Below, in pieces: positions 34,770 to 44,800 of a stretch of 64,000 nt of DNA. The notes beneath the pieces were generated by a model. That model was not told where the DNA came from. It made no database searches and saw nothing but the letters and a program-made list of their open reading frames with translations. Within the stretch, counting starts at the first letter, position 1. Each line of letters begins with the position of its first letter. The stretch is from Sambucus nigra (Eukaryota > Streptophyta > Magnoliopsida > Dipsacales > Adoxaceae): assembly GCA_949130495.1 (NCBI GenBank), contig CASBWL010000040.1, positions 2,656,674 through 2,720,673 of the forward strand, in the 5' to 3' direction. The position numbers were made by a program, and so were the translations under genes.

Positions 34770-35961
34770 TTATTGCGTCAGTGCAAACACTCTTCCTTGG
34801 CCTTGAATTTGCGATATACCTCCTCTACCTCCCCTAGGTACATTTTGTGTAGAGCTCCTACCTCCTACTGCCACACTCCTAACTGATGTTGTAGCTCCCA
34901 TGGCTGAGCAATTCTTGCGTAAGTGCCCCGGTTGATGACAATGGAAACATAAAGGTGTCTTCTCAACTATTATACACTCTCGAGACATGTTCCCTTGACC
35001 ACCACATCTATAACAAAATATGGTCCTCGGCACCAACACAGATGCATTTTCTGAGTCCTTCCACCTCAAGCTTGAAATCTTCCACGTGCACTTCTATTAT
35101 TTTTAAATTCTTGGCCGTTAGGTACTCCTCGTGCTACGCTCTGAGTTGAGGTTCCCGTCTCCCATCCATATGATCTTATAACATCATGTCTAGCTTTCTT
35201 CAAGTGTTCAGCTTGCATTTCTTTCATTGACTTTTCTGACACCATGGCCCTATCAACCAAGTCCACATAATCTATGATCTTCATATTAGCAACCATGCTT
35301 TTTATCTCTACACTCAGCCCGGTTTGAAAATGATCACATTTACTTTCTTCCGTCCTCGCCAAGTTAGGTGAAAATCTAGATAAGTATATAAATAAAGCTT
35401 CATACTCTCCCACAATTTGATTTCCCTGTTTCAAAGTGATGAATTCTTCCTCTTTCTCTTTCCTATAAAGCCTTGGAAAATATTTTTCAAAGAACACCTT
35501 TACAAACCTCTCCCATGTAATTTGTGGAGGATTTATTGGCACCACTCCCCCATTGTAGTAAGTTACCTTTCTGTTGCGTCCCACCATAACTTTGCATCAT
35601 CCTCTAACCTAAAGGTTGCTAACAAAACCTTTTGTTCATCTCGCACTTCCATCACCTTGAATATTGTTTCCATCTTTCTAATCCATCCCTCTACCACTAA
35701 CGGATCAGTAGTCCCAGTAAATACTGGCGGATCTAACTTCATGAACCTCTCATGCAATTTATCCCTATCCCCACCATGTTCTCCACCTCTTGCTTGTTCC
35801 ACCAATTGTGCCACAGCACGTAATATTCTTCCCACATCATCAACAGGTTGTTGTTGCACCTCTGGTTCATCCACTTCAATAGGCCTATGTCCTTGCTGAC
35901 TATTAGGTACATATGATGCCTCACCCTCTGCTCTATCATGCGGCTCATGTGGATCCATCAC
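34770..35961 (-). pseudogene. T4 gag
   Basis: Starts near 35955 (MDPHEPHDRAEGEASYVP), ~160 bp from the primer site. The core has KLDPPVFTGTTDPLVVEGWI, LATFRLEDDAKLWWDATE, ERFVKVFFEKYFPRLYRKEK and EEFITLKQGNQIVGEYEALF, the retrotransposon gag fold. It ends with two knuckles, CYRCGGQGNMSREC (His replaced by Asn) and CFHCHQPGHLRKNC (intact). Frameshifts near 35570 and 35067 and a stop at 34770, before the protease, break it. A one-frame Gag-Pol is the norm in chromoviruses. Confidence 0.9.
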
Positions 35962-36111
35962 TCACTGCAATATAATTAACTTAAACAAAATATAATAACA
36001 ACAGTTTAATATAAACATTGTTAGTTAAAATCCAGATGCATAGCAAACTCACTATCTAGTGTCCACTGCCAATCTAAACCCTCACACCCTGTCCAGAACC
36101 TAATAACCACT

Positions 36112-36122
36112 CTCTGATATCA
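36112..36122 (-). promoter_or_regulatory. T4 primer binding site
   Basis: The minus strand reads TGATATCAGAG three bases from the LTR; one base off the initiator-Met form TGGTATCAGAG. Confidence 0.8.
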
Positions 36123-36125
36123 AGT

Positions 36126-38611
36126 TGTTGCGCCCTGACTTAATTTTGTTAAACTCATCCTTTTAATTAGAGATAAATTGGCTTAAACAATGCTTTAATT
36201 TAAATCTCTAAGGAAAAATAGCATAAGATTTTTTTCCCCGAAGGTATGTGTAGATGAAAACATAATTGCCTTTACTTATAATTTATTAGTACTACATAAC
36301 TTTACATAACCAAGATCCTTAGTTTAATAATTACACAAAAGAAATCTTGATATTCAAACCATACTAAATATCCGTCACTCCCCCGTTTTAAGGTCCTAAC
36401 TTGGTAGTGAACTCCAAATTATAAGCATACCTGAAATAAAACATTATAGGAGTGTAAGCTATAAAGGCTTAGTGAATGACCACATACCACACATAAAACC
36501 AATTTGAATAACCATTTTTATTTTGTTCTAATGCTATAGCCCAACAGGAATTGTAAAACTCTCGCAAGCCTGGACCCGTCACAATCTAATTAACCCACCA
36601 TAGTTATTAGGGACCACCACATCCTTTTATTAGGCCCGAGTACACAAATCTTTAAGTTGGAATAAATGGACCACCACATCCCCTAGGACCCACCACAGTC
36701 CTTAACATTAGATAAAGGACTCACTAGTCCATATCTTTATATAACATCTCTTAACGTTTTTAATCATATGCATATGTTTCATAAATACAACATCACTCCC
36801 ATAAACATTTTAACACGCATGTTTAAATACACATTTCCATATGAAATTATAAGCATTTATATTTCATAAAGAAGGTCACTCACCTTGGATTTAGTGCTAA
36901 GATTAATACCAACTACTTCCTTGGTATGGTAGTATTAGCTGCTTCCCCACCTAACAAGTCAATGTCGTTAGTATTTGAATACACCGATTAACGTCAAACC
37001 CAGTAATACATCACATCATTTGGTCAATCAGAAATAACTAAGGAGGAATTAAATATTACACTTCACATTTCTATAAAACCCAATTAATTAGGGTTCTAAC
37101 ACAATTTATAGAATTAAATTACGAATTTGCTAGACAAAGTTATGCCCATTTTATTACCACTTTTTCAAAATCGTTTCTCAAGAAAAACAACAACACAACT
37201 TCAACTTCCTGGAATTCTCATAATTTATATACAACATAACTTTCCATGATATTCCACCCAATATCAGTAAACACATTTAATAATACAAATTTAATGTTTC
37301 ATAATTTTTAGGGCTCATTTTCTATGTCGAGCAAAACGTCAAACACGTGGTATGCATTCTTGCTCCTTTAGGACAGATTTTAAACCAAAACTTCAAACTA
37401 TCACCAAAGGTTCATTCCTTGGTATTTTTACACAATTTTCGGATATGTAATACATGTATAAGTATATTTTACTCCACAACTTGAATCACTCAATTTCAAT
37501 AAGTATTCCATGATTTATGCCATTTTTAGCATAACTAGGTCAAAATAGAACATTAAGGCATAACTTAACATTTTTAAGCATACGTAGCCTTGACCTTGAG
37601 TATAATTCATGGAAACATATAATAAACATGTTTTAGAAGAAATATACATCATAATCATGAATTTTCTAAATCAAAATTCTCTACGAAAAGATGATGTAAA
37701 CTTAGGACTTTAAAGTATCCATTTACGATCCTAGCTCCAGTTCTAACTTATGCTCTTAACCCATCCTTATTCCAACACAATTCAGCAATGTGGGTATCAT
37801 TAAAATATATATCTAAATCAAAAATAAAAACATGACAAGTATAGAACTCATCCATTTGGCCAACTTTAATAAAGATGTAATTACCTTACGAGGATTCCTC
37901 GATTTATAGAAAATTTCTAAATATTTCTTCCTTAACTTTCTTCTCTTTCTCTCTCTTTAGGCAAAACTTGTTATTTCTTATGAGGAAGAAGAAATACCTC
38001 TAATTTATAATCAGAAATACGTTGTATAGTGGTCCAATATCAATAGGGGTAGTGGTAACACGTGATTGGTGGGATGAAAGGTCGAATTAGACAATTCTAT
38101 TAATGACACATTTGTCCCACCTTGGTAAAATTACCATTATTCACTATCACCGGCCCCAATTTACTCCCTCTTTGTGTCTATGAGTATATAACTTAAACAT
38201 ATAAAACTTTCATATTTTGTGTTTTCCCAAAACCATAAAATTAATACGCCTAATTTGGGCTCGAACAGGAAAGTAGCAATTTACCGAAAATCTCAAAACT
38301 TTCACATTTGGCGACCAAACATTGCCAATTTCGTATCAACATCCAAATTTACTTTTATAAACATACTCATGCATTAAAAACATAATTTATGATGCATTAA
38401 CCACATAACTAATCATATGTTCTAGACATGGTATCCCCGATCATAAGCTCAATTAGCACCTAATGTAAACAACACATATATCACATGAGCATGCATCCCC
38501 TAAACATGGTAATTAACATGTTTAACACATATAACCAATATATAACTTATAACTCCTAAGTTATAATGAATCATATAATTAACCTTCCTAATCATGTTTT
38601 AGGGCCTTACA
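36126..38611 (-). repeat. T4 LTR, right copy (5' in element orientation)
   Basis: It starts TGTTGCGCCCTGAC and ends AGGGCCTTACA; 2486 bp like its partner. CCACCACA motifs at 36595-36705, TATA at 38003-38009. No gene. Confidence 0.92.
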
Positions 38612-38826
38612 ATTCTACCCCTCTTATAAAAATTTCGTCCTCGAAATTTAACGCATAAGAAACTTATCAAATAGATGAGGATATTGCTTCTTCATGTTAT
38701 CCTCCACTTCCCAGGTGCCATACTCCACATTCTGATTTCTCCACATCACTTTAACTAGTGAAATAGTTTTACTACGTAACACTTGCTCCTTTCGATCTAC
38801 AATAGCAATTGGTTCCTCCACATAGG
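38612..38826 (-). pseudogene. Truncated second copy of T4 internal region (purine tract and chromodomain tail)
   Basis: Matches 31309-31523, including the purine tract and the tail reading MWRNQNVEYGTWEVEDNMKK with no stop. It breaks off at ACATAGG, where locus X begins. It should have continued into integrase, so it is a rearrangement product and not an element end. Confidence 0.88.
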
Positions 38827-39260
38827 AAGGTCACATGATTAGTTTTTCCGTGTGGAGTTCCTGAACAAACAAGGCAAACGCATCAACAGCTACAAAGTAT
38901 GTGATCTTAGCCTCCTCGATTCTGCTTTTTATAGTCACTCAGTTGAATAATTTCCTCTTAATAACCTAATTCCTAATTTTCATTGTATACAATTCAAGCA
39001 ATAGTAACGAGCGCACACACACATAAGCCAATGAATGCGTACATAAAACATGAGAAAACGTGGACAATATCAACATATGTACATAAACAAGGTCATTAAA
39101 GAATCAACGGTCACATGATTTCTAAACATATCATCAATATATGAAAAGCTAAAAATAATTTGATAAGAGTGTGAATGATATGAGAAAGCCAGAGATTTGG
39201 GGACTGACGAGAGTTTTGTGGTGAAAAGTAACGGTGAGGATGGAGTCGTTGAGGGAGTAA
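38820..39260. other. Second copy of locus X, with empty sites for T1 and T2
   Basis: It reads through GTGGAGTTCCTGAAC (T1 site) and GAGGGAGTAATTGTGG (T2 site) without interruption. It matches 943-983 joined to 11191-11587. It extends rightwards into a minus-strand open frame. Confidence 0.85.
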
Positions 39261-39490
39261 TTGTGGAGTAATTGGAGAGATGCGGTGGGAGAAAAGGAAG
39301 AGATCCAGGTGCCTTTGAGGTTATGTTTTCGTGAAGGCCGCATAGGAATGAGAGATGGATGCGTGGAGATGACACTAGTAGGAAAGTTGAAGAAGCGATC
39401 GTACTGAACTTGCCATCGGTTTGGCATTGGGATAAGAGACTTGTCCGTGTTTCTGCTCTCGCTCGTTGAGGCTACAACTGATCCCTCCAT
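39149..39490 (-). CDS. Possible first exon of an unidentified host gene (hypothetical)
   Basis: An ATG at 39490 opens 113 codons starting MEGSVVASTSESRNTDKSLI, then PNRWQVQYDRFFNFPTS and a Ser/Leu/Thr-rich stretch, ending at TAG (39149-39151). A TATA box lies ~55 bp upstream (39541-39550). It is not transposon-like and belongs to the low-copy locus X, so a host 5' exon with an intron or a read-through end is possible. I do not recognise the protein. An overlapping frame (39375-39070) is equally long, so coding status is uncertain. In the other copy of X, T2 inserted within the homologous region. Confidence 0.3.
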   Translation of the reverse strand: MEGSVVASTSESRNTDKSLIPMPNRWQVQYDRFFNFPTSVISTHPSLIPMRPSRKHNLKGTWISSFSPTASLQLLHNYSLNDSILTVTFHHKTLVSPQISGFLISFTLLSNYF

Positions 39491-39540
39491 TTTTTAAATT
39501 CTACTGTTCCTATTTTGATCTTAAGCTCTCAGCTCTTGAA

Positions 39541-39550
39541 ATATATATAG
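39541..39550 (-). promoter_or_regulatory. Possible TATA box for the 39149-39490 frame
   Basis: CTATATATAT on the minus strand, 51-60 bp upstream of the ATG. Confidence 0.3.
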
Positions 39551-39989
39551 TTGTGGTCCTGACCCCTGAAACCTTTCTCAAGCGACTAAAAAGGCTCGTT
39601 CGTTCGGTGAATTTATATCATAACGGAGGTTTCAGATTAACCCACATAATTACTACTTTTTCAAAAGTAACACTAAATTTTAAAATTTGGCTCAACTCTA
39701 ATCTCGTGTTTGGAAATAATGAATTGATAATATAACTCTTGCTTGTAGAATTGAGAATATTTGGTGGATCAAATGAAATTAGCAAAAGTAAGCATATATT
39801 AAATGATTTTGGGTAGTAACTATGTGACTAGAGTGTTATGCAAAAAAGTAAAGTGACACAAGATATACGTTGTTCATGAAGTGAACTTTGCCTACATTCA
39901 TAGAAAAAGAGGAGGGAGTTCTTTTACTATCAAGGCAACAATTTTGAGTGATAGGGTTGTTAGCTAAGAGTTTGAGTTGAGTTTACTAG
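39551..39989. other. Non-coding stretch before the CACTA remnant
   Basis: I see no gene or clear transposon end. No CACTACAA-type end that would pair with 46913 is present here. Confidence 0.4.
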
Positions 39990-40379
39990 AGTTGTGATTA
40001 ATTGTCCACACATATATCCCCTTCTTATAGTGAGGGATCTTACTTATACAAATGTTGAGTCATATCTATGTACAAACACAAAGGAGAATGAGTTCACGCA
40101 TAGTCAACCATTTTTGAGTTAATGGCCTTTGATATGGTTGAGATAGAGTTGGACTCCATTGCTTGGGATCTTGATCTAAGTCTATCCAAGTATGTTGAAA
40201 AAGTATTGGCGTAGTCAGTCATATCTGGACTTTGCCAACTTAGCAGATAGGTTTGGAAATACATGTCATGTATCTTTCTTAATGGGTCAAATCGGATCCA
40301 TTTTCCTTTAATTGGCCCCATAATTAGGGGGTTGGTCTTTAGGCCAAATCTTACTAATTATGAATAGCGGTTTAGTTGT

Positions 40380-40984
40380 TAAAGGAGATCATAATGACGA
40401 AGAGATTAACTTTTATGGTGTATTGAACGATATTATTGAGTTAGAGTATGTCAAAGGAAATCGAGTCCTCCTTTTTGAGTGTGACTAGTTTGAAGCTAAT
40501 AAAAAGAAAAAAATCAGGAATACAAATCTATGATCACTTTACAAGCATTAATGTTAATGGTAGGTGGTATAAGAGTGATCCTTCTGTGCTAGCCATTCAA
40601 GCAAAACAAGTGTTTTATCTCAATGACACAAAATTGGGAAAAAATTAGCAAGTTGTTCAGGAATTCCAGCATAGACACTTGTATGATCTTGGGGTGGAAG
40701 AAATGGACACAGATGTATCAGAAACAAACGATTTTGTGTACCAGTAAAATGCTTCATCAGGGGCTTTCGAGATTATATAAGTTGATGTTGGTCAGTTACA
40801 GAGAAACGATGTAGAGGCGGACACTATTGATCCTGGAATTGTGGATATAGACAAAGGAGTATAATCAGACGACGACATTATTTCCCTTGATGGCATCGAT
40901 GATGAAGACGAAACACTTGATGAATATTGTGAAAATGCGGAAGAACTCGTAGTGGTTGAGGATGATGATAGTGATATAGATTAA
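40380..40984 (+). pseudogene. CACTA TNPD-type transposase, C-terminal DUF4216 region
   Basis: Conceptual reading: DEEINFYGVLNDIIELEYV, VLLFECDWFEANKKKK, GIQIYDHFTSINVNGRWYKS, DPSVLAIQAKQVFYLND, then WKVVQEFQHRHLYDL and an acidic tail ending DDDSDID-stop at 40984. This is the domain found at the C-terminus of plant CACTA transposases. At least two frameshifts (near 40500 and 40640) break it. The catalytic core upstream is gone, apart from faint similarity at 40020-40130. Not functional. Confidence 0.8.
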
Positions 40985-41051
40985 ATTTGTTAATGGAAAC
41001 TATGTAATGGAGTGTACTGTTGGTTGAGGATGATGATAGTGATATAGATTG
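40953..41051. repeat. 29-bp direct repeat at the end of the TNPD-like frame
   Basis: GGTTGAGGATGATGATAGTG followed by ATATAGATT occurs at about 40953 and 41022, so the acidic C-terminal codons and the stop were duplicated as a ~69-bp tandem unit. Confidence 0.8.
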
Positions 41052-42024
41052 ACTCTATTTTACCATTATAATTTTTGCTGATTTGCTATGAATAAACATG
41101 CATGTGGTTGTTATTCCTCTTTATATTGGATCAACTATAATGAATGGACAATGTGCTACCCTTGTCAAATAAAACAAGTTTGGTGTACAACTCTAATGAA
41201 TTTACTGCTAATGGCATATTTGAATGTTGATCAATGAGTTGGTATAGCGTGGTATTATTGAAAATTTTGTGAAATTGTGGATTTATGTCCATTTATAGTT
41301 TTGTTTTATTTCAGTCAAGTGGTGTAGAAATTACAATATTTTATAATACTACATGTTATTCTTTCTTATTATTCATTACTAAATATGCAAAAAAAAAAAA
41401 TTGTGTTTTAATGTTCTTTTTCAATATGGCGCCAGGAAGACGTCTTCGGTCATATAGCATGAAGAAGGCTCCCTCGGCACCCCCGGATCTCACGGCGTCC
41501 CCGACTACCACGACACCCACGGAACCTACAGCACCCACGGCTCCCACAGCACCCACGGCTCCTATAGCTCCCATGGCACTCACGATTCCCATAGCTCCCA
41601 TGCACCCACGATTGAACACGTAATGGATGTAGAATCTGCAAATATCTCGCCATCAACACAACAGACTAGTCCCGAAACCTCCACAAGCCATGCAGGTACA
41701 AAAATAATTTTGAAATGTTTCTTACTATTGTTCATTTGTTGCTAATATTATTTATTTTCTTTTAAAGTTTCGAATACAGATTCTACCATAACGAACAAAG
41801 TTCGTGGGCCTACACGTGGCAAGGGGCTTCAGAAGATTATCAAAGCTACTGGGAAAAACATGCGTATTGAGATATCGAAGGAGAAAAATAGGCCACTTGA
41901 CAAAGAACAGTCTGCAAAATTATCAAATGAACTAGGGATTATCATTCGTAACCTAATTCCCGTCCCAACCAAATGGAAAGACCTCATTGAAGCTGATAAG
42001 ACATGAGCGTTTGACAAACTTAAT

Positions 42025-42914
42025 GTAAGTAATTTCTTATTGAAAATTGCATTATTACTTTAATTTTGTGATTTTGAATTAAGAGTATATACATATGTAG
42101 ATTGGAACTTGTCATATAGAATCATTAATGAAAATAGTAGTTATATAACTGATATATCTGGGAATTTCAGAAGTACTTGAATGATGTATACTGATATCAG
42201 AAGTTCTATAACTGTTATGTTCTTTAACAAATGTAATATGTCATCGAGGCAAATGAAGCATATGTTAAAAAAGTTGTACAACTAAATGTATATAGCTTTA
42301 GTCATCACTCGACATAAATACATATGATGGGAGGGGTGGTGGTGGGGTGGCATATTGGTCTGCTACTTGTGACAGAGTTGTAATTCATTGAGCTTGACAT
42401 ATTGCCTCTTGAATATATTTGATAGTCTTGTGATAATCTAAGAATCCCATAAACCAAAATTCAAAGTTATCGTCAGTAACTAGGATATCACCATCTCCTG
42501 AGATCCTTGAGGCTCTAGTTCTGTAACTCTCAAAACTCCTAGTTACCTAGTATATAAGTAGACTTTCTTGTGTTATTAGCTCATTGACCTAGTTCTGAAT
42601 ATTGAGAATGTGAGAAAGAGAGATGGAATCCTATTATCTGTGCATGTAATTGCGCTTACACTTGTAGTTTGCATCAAAGTGGTACCAAAGTGACATCCAT
42701 TCACTCAGGGTCAAAGTCGATAATGTACCATAATGATTGGGAAATGGGTTGGTACAACTAAGACTGCAAAAAGAACTGAGGTGATCCTAATTGAGCTCGA
42801 TCCTTAAACGAGCTCCTTTTGTTTTAGGAGATTAAACTAGCTGAGCCTAATCGAGCTCGACATTCAAATGAGCCGAGCCAAATTGAGCTTGATTTTTAAA
42901 CAAGCACAACCTTT
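42025..42914. other. Large intron of the CACTA gene, left part
   Basis: No gene. A stretch at about 42365-42670 looks like a small LTR: TGTGACAGAG start, TATATAAGTAG near 42550, and an end near TTTGCA followed by TGGTACCAAAG. No partner LTR was found. 42780-42915 has repeated GAGCTCGA motifs, common in plant repeats. Confidence 0.35.
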
Positions 42915-43425
42915 AAATAAGCTGAGCTCGCTGCAGGAGGTAACCTTATCAGCAGAGATAAAGAGGAGGCCTACCATTGGACCTGCAATTGTTGACAAAT
43001 AGCATTGAGATGCTCTTAACAGCTGCTCTCCTTCTCCTACACTGAATTTCTGCTTGAAAACTTTAGCTACTCTTCCTGATTGAAGAATTTTATCCCCCAA
43101 ACTCAACTTTCCCTTCAAAGTTTCTCTTATTTTGGGTCCTAATCTCACTGCAATTACAAAATGAATCAATATCTTAATCTCACAGAAGGTACAAAAAAAA
43201 AATGTAAATTCCAACAATGTTTTTGTTTATGTAAGGAAACACATACGATGCTCTCGAATCCCAAGTGCAAGATTATCTGCTCTTTCACCGTGATTTCTCA
43301 TTCTATGGATCACTGAATCTTCTTTATAAGGGTCAGCTAAGACTTCAGTTCCTGACCTATGATCTAAGTATGTTGCTGAGCTGACTGGAGCATTTTCTTG
43401 AAATCAGTTCTTCATATTTAATGGG
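42915..43425 (-). pseudogene. Captured fragment of a GEM-like protein gene (GRAM domain)
   Basis: Two exons on the minus strand, opposite to the host transposon gene. Exon 43425-43247: NAPVSSATYLDHRSGTEVLA, DPYKEDSVIHRMRNHGERAD, NLALGIREH. The 99-bp intron 43246-43148 has GT-AG ends. Exon 43147 to about 42915: RLGPKIRETLKGKLSLGDKI, GRVAKVFKQKFSVGEGEQLL, ASQCYLSTIAGPMVGLLFIS, ADKVTSCSEL. This matches plant GEM-like/ABA-responsive proteins, whose GRAM domain binds membranes or phosphoinositides. The similarity stops inside the domain. The start codon region reads MKN-stop-FQENAPVS here, but MKNWFQENAPVS in a second copy at 44345-44412. It is a gene fragment carried by the transposon. Confidence 0.85.
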
Positions 43426-43428
43426 AGA
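43370..43428. repeat. ~50-bp direct repeat, left copy (GEM-like exon start)
   Basis: GCTGAGCTGACTGGAGCATT followed by TTCTTGAAAT and CAGTTCTTCAT. It recurs at 44365-44415 with three differences. The two copies flank the LINE ORF1 fragment. Confidence 0.85.
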
Positions 43429-43585
43429 GTATGAGCTTTCAGTAGCGGACTGAGAGAACAATGGGATGCCCAATGCCTTTTTATGGAATGCCAATATGTA
43501 TATCCCTTTACCTCAGTATATCCCTTTACCTCAAACAAATCTAGTATCTCCAGCGAGTCTGGCCCCACCTTCTTATCAGACCAGT

Positions 43586-44388
43586 CTAGCAGTAAATCCC
43601 CGTGGAGTTTTCTTTACGGATCTTCTCTTGTATAGAATCACCATCTAATATAACTATACCCTTGTTTCTCTCCCCCGTAGTAGTAGATTGTGGGGTGTTA
43701 TTTACATTGTTTACTACAACACTGTCCACTATTTTGGGTAGCACAACCAGTTGTTTGCATGTTGGCAAATCAACTTTGAAGGTAGCATTCTCGGACGCTA
43801 CATGGTTTACGTTCCCACGTGAGGCCACCAACATATCGCTTAGGTCAGAGAATCCTGTACCATCTAATGAATCACCCATAACGTCTTCTGCTACAAACCG
43901 TGTATTCCCCTTGCCCACCATATGATCCTGCTTTGGTATCCTTGCACCCTCCACATCATTCAATAAACAAGAAGACATTTTGTTACCTTTTCTGTAATAT
44001 TTGGAGCAGTATGGAGGGACATACTCGTATTGAATAGGTTGCCAAAAACTTTGAAATTGTGAAGGGTATTACCCTCCACTTGGGCAATAGAAAGCAGAGG
44101 ATTTTTTGCAAAGAGGTGAAGGGGAAGATGAGGGAAATTAAAATTGTAATGCCATTTGAATGCTCTCATTGGGGTCCTCTTGATCATCCACGTATCTCTA
44201 AGCTAAAGCCGAGTAAAATTATCCTCATGTTTTAGCAAAATCAATATATGTTTATGATCAGTTAACCCAACAGAATATGAAGATTTGAGTTTGATATGAG
44301 ATAGGGCCTTTCTAATTTTCTCCAGATTTGGATGGCTATAGTTAAACTTGCCCACAATATAGGTATGCTGCTGAGCTGACTGGAGCAT
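43586..44388 (-). pseudogene. LINE (L1-type) ORF1 fragment with DUF4283 domain
   Basis: The minus strand reads YIVGKFNYSHPNLEKIRKAL, LKSSYSVGLTDHKHILILLK, EDNFTRL-stop-LRDTWMIKR, TPMRAFKWHYNFNFPH and LPLHLFAKNPLLSIAQVEGN, the nucleic-acid-binding-like DUF4283 domain of plant L1 elements. The stop replaces the family's usual Trp (TGG to TAG). A further frame (43978-43586) is probably ORF1 linker, not recognisable by motif. No poly-A tail or ORF2 follows, so this is a piece of a LINE. Confidence 0.75.
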
Positions 44389-44415
44389 TTTCTTGAAACC
44401 AGTTCTTCATGTTTA
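44365..44415. repeat. ~50-bp direct repeat, right copy (intact GEM-like start codon region)
   Basis: The minus strand encodes MKNWFQENAPVSSAAYL, the better-preserved copy of the GEM-like N-terminus. The reading runs directly into LINE ORF1. Confidence 0.85.
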
Positions 44416-44499
44416 ATAAATTTCTCTATTTTGATCTTGTCTCTTATAACGTGAACTTGTTGTCTGCATTTATTTTTCAGCTTCCATCAACCCAAAATG

Positions 44500-44800
44500 C
44501 TGAAGAAGACTGAGGCAACTTTATGCCAATTTCTCATTCCTAAAATGCTCCATCTCAGTTGTTATTTTGCTGATGATATTATGATTTTCTATCGAGGGAA
44601 ATTTTCTTCTCTAATATCTCTAGTTAATTTACTCCACTCTTATAACAATGATTCTATCTAGTTCATCAGTCTAGACAGATGCAATGTGTTTATTGGCAAA
44701 TGAGCTATTTTTACAAGAAATGTTATTTTCTCTACTATCAACATGAAGAAGGCATGGACTCTTTCTCTTACATCGTTTCATTTGATCAGTTACTGATTGA
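44500..44800 (+). pseudogene. LINE reverse transcriptase fragment
   Basis: Plus-strand reading MLHLSYYFADDIMIFYRGKF, then SLISLVNLLHSYNN. FADD is the catalytic box of non-LTR RT (44566-44577). One stop follows near 44660. The orientation is opposite to the ORF1 fragment at 43586-44388, so the two pieces are not one simple insertion. Confidence 0.65.

Larger units (their letters stand above)
28823..38826 (-). mobile_element. T4: Tekay-type chromovirus with gag-pol, plus a truncated second internal region
   Basis: LTRs at 28823-31308 and 36126-38611 are both 2486 bp, TGTYGCGCCC...CCTTACA on the plus strand. The primer site (TGATATCAGAG on the minus strand, 36112-36122) and purine tract give the minus orientation. 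The internal region 31309-36125 carries gag, protease, RT, RNase H, integrase and a chromodomain-like tail in the right order, with a few lesions. After the second LTR the internal sequence starts again (38612-38826 = 31309-31523) and then switches at ACATAGG to locus X. T4 thus looks like LTR-internal-LTR-internal cut short. Five bases before it are TATGT; no matching duplication exists at the right. About a dozen differences in the first ~175 LTR bases, by eye, suggest it is not young. Confidence 0.92.

Noticed and set aside
39376..39390. CACTAGTAGGAAAG as the missing left end of T5
   Set aside because: It does not match the right end of T5 (CACTACAACAAAT) and lies inside locus X.
41356..41659. 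Gly/Ala/Val repeat frames on the minus strand
   Set aside because: They are antisense to the Pro/Thr/Ala tract of the CACTA gene; low-complexity codon repeats keep several frames open.
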